From positions 20,981,808-21,045,807 of the forward strand of contig CM038214.1 in NCBI GenBank assembly GCA_021442155.1: a stretch of 64,000 nucleotides of DNA. The letters run 5' to 3'. Below the pieces are notes generated by a model. The model made no database searches, had not been told where the DNA came from, and worked only from the letters and a program-made list of their open reading frames with translations. The stretch comes from Cymbidium sinense (Eukaryota; Streptophyta; Magnoliopsida; Asparagales; Orchidaceae). This document shows positions 59,621 to 64,000 of the stretch, one piece after another. Numbering within the stretch: the stretch's first letter is position 1; every line of letters begins with the position of its first letter. Both the position numbers and the translations under genes were made by a program.

Positions 59621-59700
59621 CTAACACTAATAATAAACTAACTAATAATAACTAATAATAAACTAATAATAATAATAAACTAATAAATAACAAACACTAA
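53771..59700. repeat. 5.9 kb (AAT)n / CTAATAA field
   Basis: AATAAT and CTAATAA words with embedded pure (AAT)n runs, the longest about 59549-59614 (roughly 22 repeats), others near 55012-55032, 55677-55710, 57310-57348. An (AAAT)n run lies at 57117-57147. A segment starting CTAGTAAA at 54699 recurs at 55055 (offset 356), a tandem duplication of about 0.36 kb. No gene or transposon seen. Confidence 0.85.
54035..54064. repeat. 30-bp perfect AAT/ATT palindrome
   Basis: (AAT)n on the + strand switches to (ATT)n at a single point between 54049 and 54050, giving a 30-bp perfect palindrome without spacer in a field that is otherwise AAT on this strand only. Confidence 0.85.
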
Positions 59701-62700
59701 ACCTATGCTATAAATAACTAACCTAAACCTAAACCCTTAAAAAAAAAAGCTAAACTTATACTAAATAAAAAACCTAAAACAAAATAAATAAAAAAACTTA
59801 AATAAAAATAAAATAAATAAAATAAAATAAAACCTAAACTAAAACCTAAACCAAAAAATAAAATAAATTAAAATAAACTAAAATAAAATAAAATAAATAA
59901 AACCAAAAATAAACTAAAATAATAATAAACCTAAAATAAAATAAAATCTAAACCTAAAATAAAAATAAAATAAAATGAAAAGTAAATAAAACCTAAACTT
60001 AAAATGTAAACCTAAAAATAAACAATAAACTAAAATAAAAAACCTAAGCTAAAATAAATAAACCTAAACTAAATAAACTAAACTAATTAAAAATAAAAAT
60101 AAACCTAAATAGAAATGAAAACTAAAAAACTAAATAAACTAAATGAACCTAAAACTATGAGTTTACTTAATTTAAATAAAAAAAAATCTTGACCCTAAAC
60201 CGTTAACCCAAAAACAAACCCTAAACCCTGAACCCTAAACACTAAACCCTAAACCTTAAAACCCTAAACCCTAAACCCCAAACTCTAAACTCTAAAACCT
60301 TAAACCCTAAAAAAAACTAAACTAAAACCCTAATCACTAAAGCTTAAAACCCTAAACCCTAAACCTAAACCCTAAACCTAAACCCTAAAACCCTAAACCT
60401 AATCCTTAAACTAAACCTAACCTAACCTAAACCAAATAAAAAAATAAAATAAATAAAATAAACCTAAATAAATTAATAATAAATAAAATAAAACCTAAAT
60501 TAAAATCCTACATAAAGTAAAATAAAATAAAATAAAAATAAAACTAAACTAAAATAAAAATAATAAAAACCTAAACTAAATTAAAACATAATATAAACTT
60601 ATAAATAAAAAACATAAATTAAATAAAAACTAAATGTAAAATAATAATAAAATAAGCCTAAAATGAGATAAAATAAAAACTAAATAAAACCTAAATAAAA
60701 AAAAACCTAAAAAATAATTAAAATTAAAACCTAAACACTAAACTTAAAATAAATAAAGTAAAATAAACCTAATATTAAACTAAAATAAATAAAACTTAAA
60801 CATAAAATTTAAATAAACTAAACCTAAACCCTAAACTAAAAAAAATAAAATAAACTAAAAATAAACCTAAACCTAAACTAAAAAAATAAAACTTATAAAC
60901 AAACCTACAATAAAAATCTCAAACCTAAACCTAAAAAAATAAAAAAACTAAACCTAAAAATAAAAAATAAAACCTAAACCTAAAAAATAGAAAAAACTAA
61001 ACTAAAATATAAACAAAAATAAAAAACCTAAAATAAATAAACCAAACTAAGTAAAACTAAAAAATAAAATAAAAATAAACTAAATAAACGTAAATTTACT
61101 GGTTAATTTAAATTTTTTTTTTTAAATCCCAAAACCCTAAATCCTAAACCCTATATCCTAAACCCTAAACCCATAAAACTAACCTTAAACCTATAACCCT
61201 AAACCCTAAACTAAACCCTTAAAACCCTAAACTAAAACCTAACTCTAACCCTAACCCAAACCTAAACCTTAAACCTAAACCCTAAATAAAACCCTAAACT
61301 AAACCTAAAATAACCCTAAACTTAATAAACCTTAACTAAAGAAACCCTAAACCCTAAAAAACCTAAATAAACCTTAAACCTAAACCTCAAAACTAAACCC
61401 TAAAGCCTAAACACTAAACCCTAAACCATAAACTTAAACCTAACCCTAAACCTAAACCCTAAACCCTAAACCATAAACCTAAACCCTAAAACCTAAAACC
61501 TAATAATAAAACCTAAACCTAAATAAAATAAAATAAAATACATATAAACTAAACTAAACCTAAACCTAAACCTAAAATAAAATAAAAAATAAAATAAATA
61601 AAATAAAATAAAACCTAAACTAAACAAAAAATAAAATAAACCAAAGAATAAAACCTAAATAAAAATTAAAAGTAAAATAAGAATAAATTATCCAAACAAA
61701 ATAAAATACAAACTACATAAAATCTAAACCTAAAAATAAACCATAAATGAAAAATAAAACCAAACCCAAAAAAAAAACCTAAACATAAAATAAAATAAAA
61801 AAAAATAAACCTAAACCTAAACTAAAATAAATAAACCTAAACCCTAAATTAATAAAATAAACTAAAATTATCCTAAACTTAAACTAAAAATAAAAAAATA
61901 AACCTAAAATAAAACTTAAATGTCCTAAACTAAAACATAAAATAAATAAATAAACAAAATAAACCTAAAAAAAATAAATAAACTAAATAATATTTACTAT
62001 TATAATTTTAAAAAATAAACCCTAAACCTTTAACCTAAAATGCTAAATCCTAAACCCTAAATTAACCTAAACCTAAACCCTAAACACTCTAAATAGTCTA
62101 AATCCTTAACCCAAAACCCAAAACCCTAAACCCTAATCCTAACCCTAAACCTTAAACCCTAACCCTAAAACCCAAAATAACACTAAACCCTAAACCTAAA
62201 CTATCAAAGTAAAACCCTAAACCCTAAAATTAAACCATACACTAAACCCTAAACCCTAGCCCTAAACCCTACACCATAAAACCCTAAACACTAAACCCTA
62301 AACCCTAAACCATAAGCCTAAACCTTAACAACCTAAAAACCTAAACCTTAACTAAATAAAATCTAAAAATAAAATAATTTAAAAAACATAAACCTAAATA
62401 AAATAAAAAATAAAATAAAATAAAAACCTAAACTAAAGCCTAAACTTAAACATTAACAAAATTTGAACTAAAATAAAATAAACTAAACCTAAACTAAACT
62501 AAAATAAAATAAACCTAATATTAAAAAAACATAAATAAAATAAATTAAACTAAAAAAAAACTTAATCCTAAACTAAAAATTTAACCAAAAATAAACCAAA
62601 AAAATAAAACCTAAAACCTAAATATAAAAAAATAAAATAAAAACATAAACCTAAACATTAAAAAATAAATAAAAAATAAAACTCAACTAAAAACTAAACT

Positions 62701-64000
62701 TAAACCTAAACCTAAAAAAATAAACTAAAATAAATAAAGTAAGCTAAATAAAAAAATAAACCTAAATAAAAGAACTAAAACAAATAAAAAATAATCTAAA
62801 AAACCTAAACATACCTAAACCTAATTTAAAAAAAAAAACTAAAACCTAAATCTTAAACATTAAACCCTAAACCTTAAACCAAACCCAAAACCCTAAACCT
62901 AAACCATAAGCCTAAAACCCAAAACCCCAAACCCCAAATCCTAAACCCTAAAAACCCTAAACTCTAAGCTGAAATACTAAACCTTAAAGCCTAAACCCTA
63001 AAAACCTAAACCTTAAACCCTAAACCTAAAACCCCAAAACCTACAACCATAAACCCTAAACATTAAACCCCAAACCCTAAACCCTAAACCTTAAAACCTT
63101 AAACCCTAAACCCTAAACCTTTAACACTAAACCCTAAAAACCTAAACCCTAAACCCTAAACTCTATAACCTACAACATAAAACCCTAAACCCTAAAACCC
63201 TAAAAACCTAAACCTAAACTAAATTAAAACTAAAAATAAAATAAATCAAAAAACCTAAACCTAAAGAAAATATAAAATAAAATAAAATAAAAACCTAAAC
63301 CTAAACCTTAAAAATAAAATAAAATAAGAAAATTAAAATAAAATAAAATAAAAAATAAAACCTAATTAAATTAAAAATTATAAGCATAAATAAAAGCATA
63401 AATAAAATAAAATAAATAAAATAAAAACTAAAATAAACTAAAATAAATAAAAAATGAACTAAGTAAACTAAATAAACCTAAACCTACCAATTTACATAAC
63501 TTAAAAAAAAAGCCCTAAACTTTATGCTAACCCAAAACCTTAAACCCAAAACCCTAAACCCTAAACCCTAAACCCTAAAAACCCTAATCCTCCTAAACTA
63601 AACCTAAACCCTAACCTTAAACCCTTAACCCTAAAAAAACATAAACCCTAAAACCTAAAATAAAACACTAAAAAATAAAATAAACATAAACTAAACTTAA
63701 AATAAAACCTAAATAAATAACCCTAAACCCTAAACCTAAAAAATAAAATAAAGCTAAAATAAAAAACATAAATAAAATAAAATTAAATAAAAATAAACCT
63801 AAACCTAAACTATAAAATAAACCTAAAAATAAACCTAAATAAAAAAATAAAATTAAACCTAAATAAAAAAAATAAAACCTAAACCTAAAAAATAAATAAA
63901 ATAAAACTCAACCAAAAATAAACTTAAACTTAAACCTAAACCAAAAAATAAACTAAAATAAAACCTAAACTAAAATAAATAAACTAAAATAAATAAACTA
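59701..64000. repeat. Telomere-like and AT-rich blocks without GRP copies
   Basis: Telomere-like islands at about 60190-60420, 61125-61510, 62020-62340, 62840-63210 and 63510-63660 alternate with A-rich AAATAAAACC blocks. Junction motifs of the GTTTACTTAATTT type lie near 60157 and, more degenerate, near 61097, 62810 and 63488. No exon copy, ORF or transposon recognised. Confidence 0.85.

Noticed and set aside
1..64000. A functional chromosome end (true telomere)
   Set aside because: The heptamers are degenerate, interrupted by exon fragments and retroelements, and change orientation; there is no long perfect terminal run.

Overview
The window looks like repeat-dominated nuclear DNA of a land plant. 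Three things point there: degenerate Arabidopsis-type telomere repeat (TTTAGGG/CCCTAAA), remnants of a plant Ty3/gypsy polyprotein, and many broken copies of the last exon of a plant glycine-rich RNA-binding protein (GRP). A large genome with interstitial telomere-like DNA (for example a gymnosperm) would fit, but the species cannot be read from the sequence. I see no intact protein-coding gene and no RNA gene.

Layout. 1-9780: TTTAGGG-strand telomere-like blocks alternate with AT-rich blocks (TTTATTTTAGGTTTAGG type). Three minus-strand GRP exon copies (650-1109, 4897-5338, 6090-6549) and a LINE reverse-transcriptase remnant (3145-3515) are embedded in them. 9780-23850: a decayed Ty3/gypsy retrotransposon on the minus strand. 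Gag, zinc-knuckle, protease, RT, RNase H and integrase remnants lie in that order from right to left. A ~305-bp tandem repeat field flanks it on the left and a ~2 kb chain of hairpins on the right. 23850-25083: telomere-like DNA, a fourth minus-strand GRP copy and an AT block. 25084-25183: a 100-N gap. 25184-31460: the same satellite family in the opposite orientation (CCCTAAA on +, GRP copy on +), with a ~1.85 kb tandem duplication. 31460-43060: 11.6 kb of nearly G-free CTAAACTAACTAATAA sequence holding a ~2.18 kb tandem duplication. 43070-53770: telomere-like and AT blocks with four more GRP exon copies (F-I), and one unit whose exon is replaced by ~1.2 kb of other sequence. 53770-59700: an (AAT)n/CTAATAA field. 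59700-64000: telomere-like and AT blocks without GRP copies.

How the parts relate. The recurring unit is: telomere-like block, then GRP last exon starting right after an AG acceptor-like dinucleotide, then GRP 3' UTR ending in an A-run, then telomere-like block, AT-rich block and a conserved GTTTACTTAATTT junction. The GRP exon always runs in the CCCTAAA direction, so the fragment appears to have been captured once and amplified together with the telomere-like DNA. The two most notable signals are this chimeric exon/telomere macrosatellite and the hairpin chain at 21560-23779, whose stems change on both arms together.
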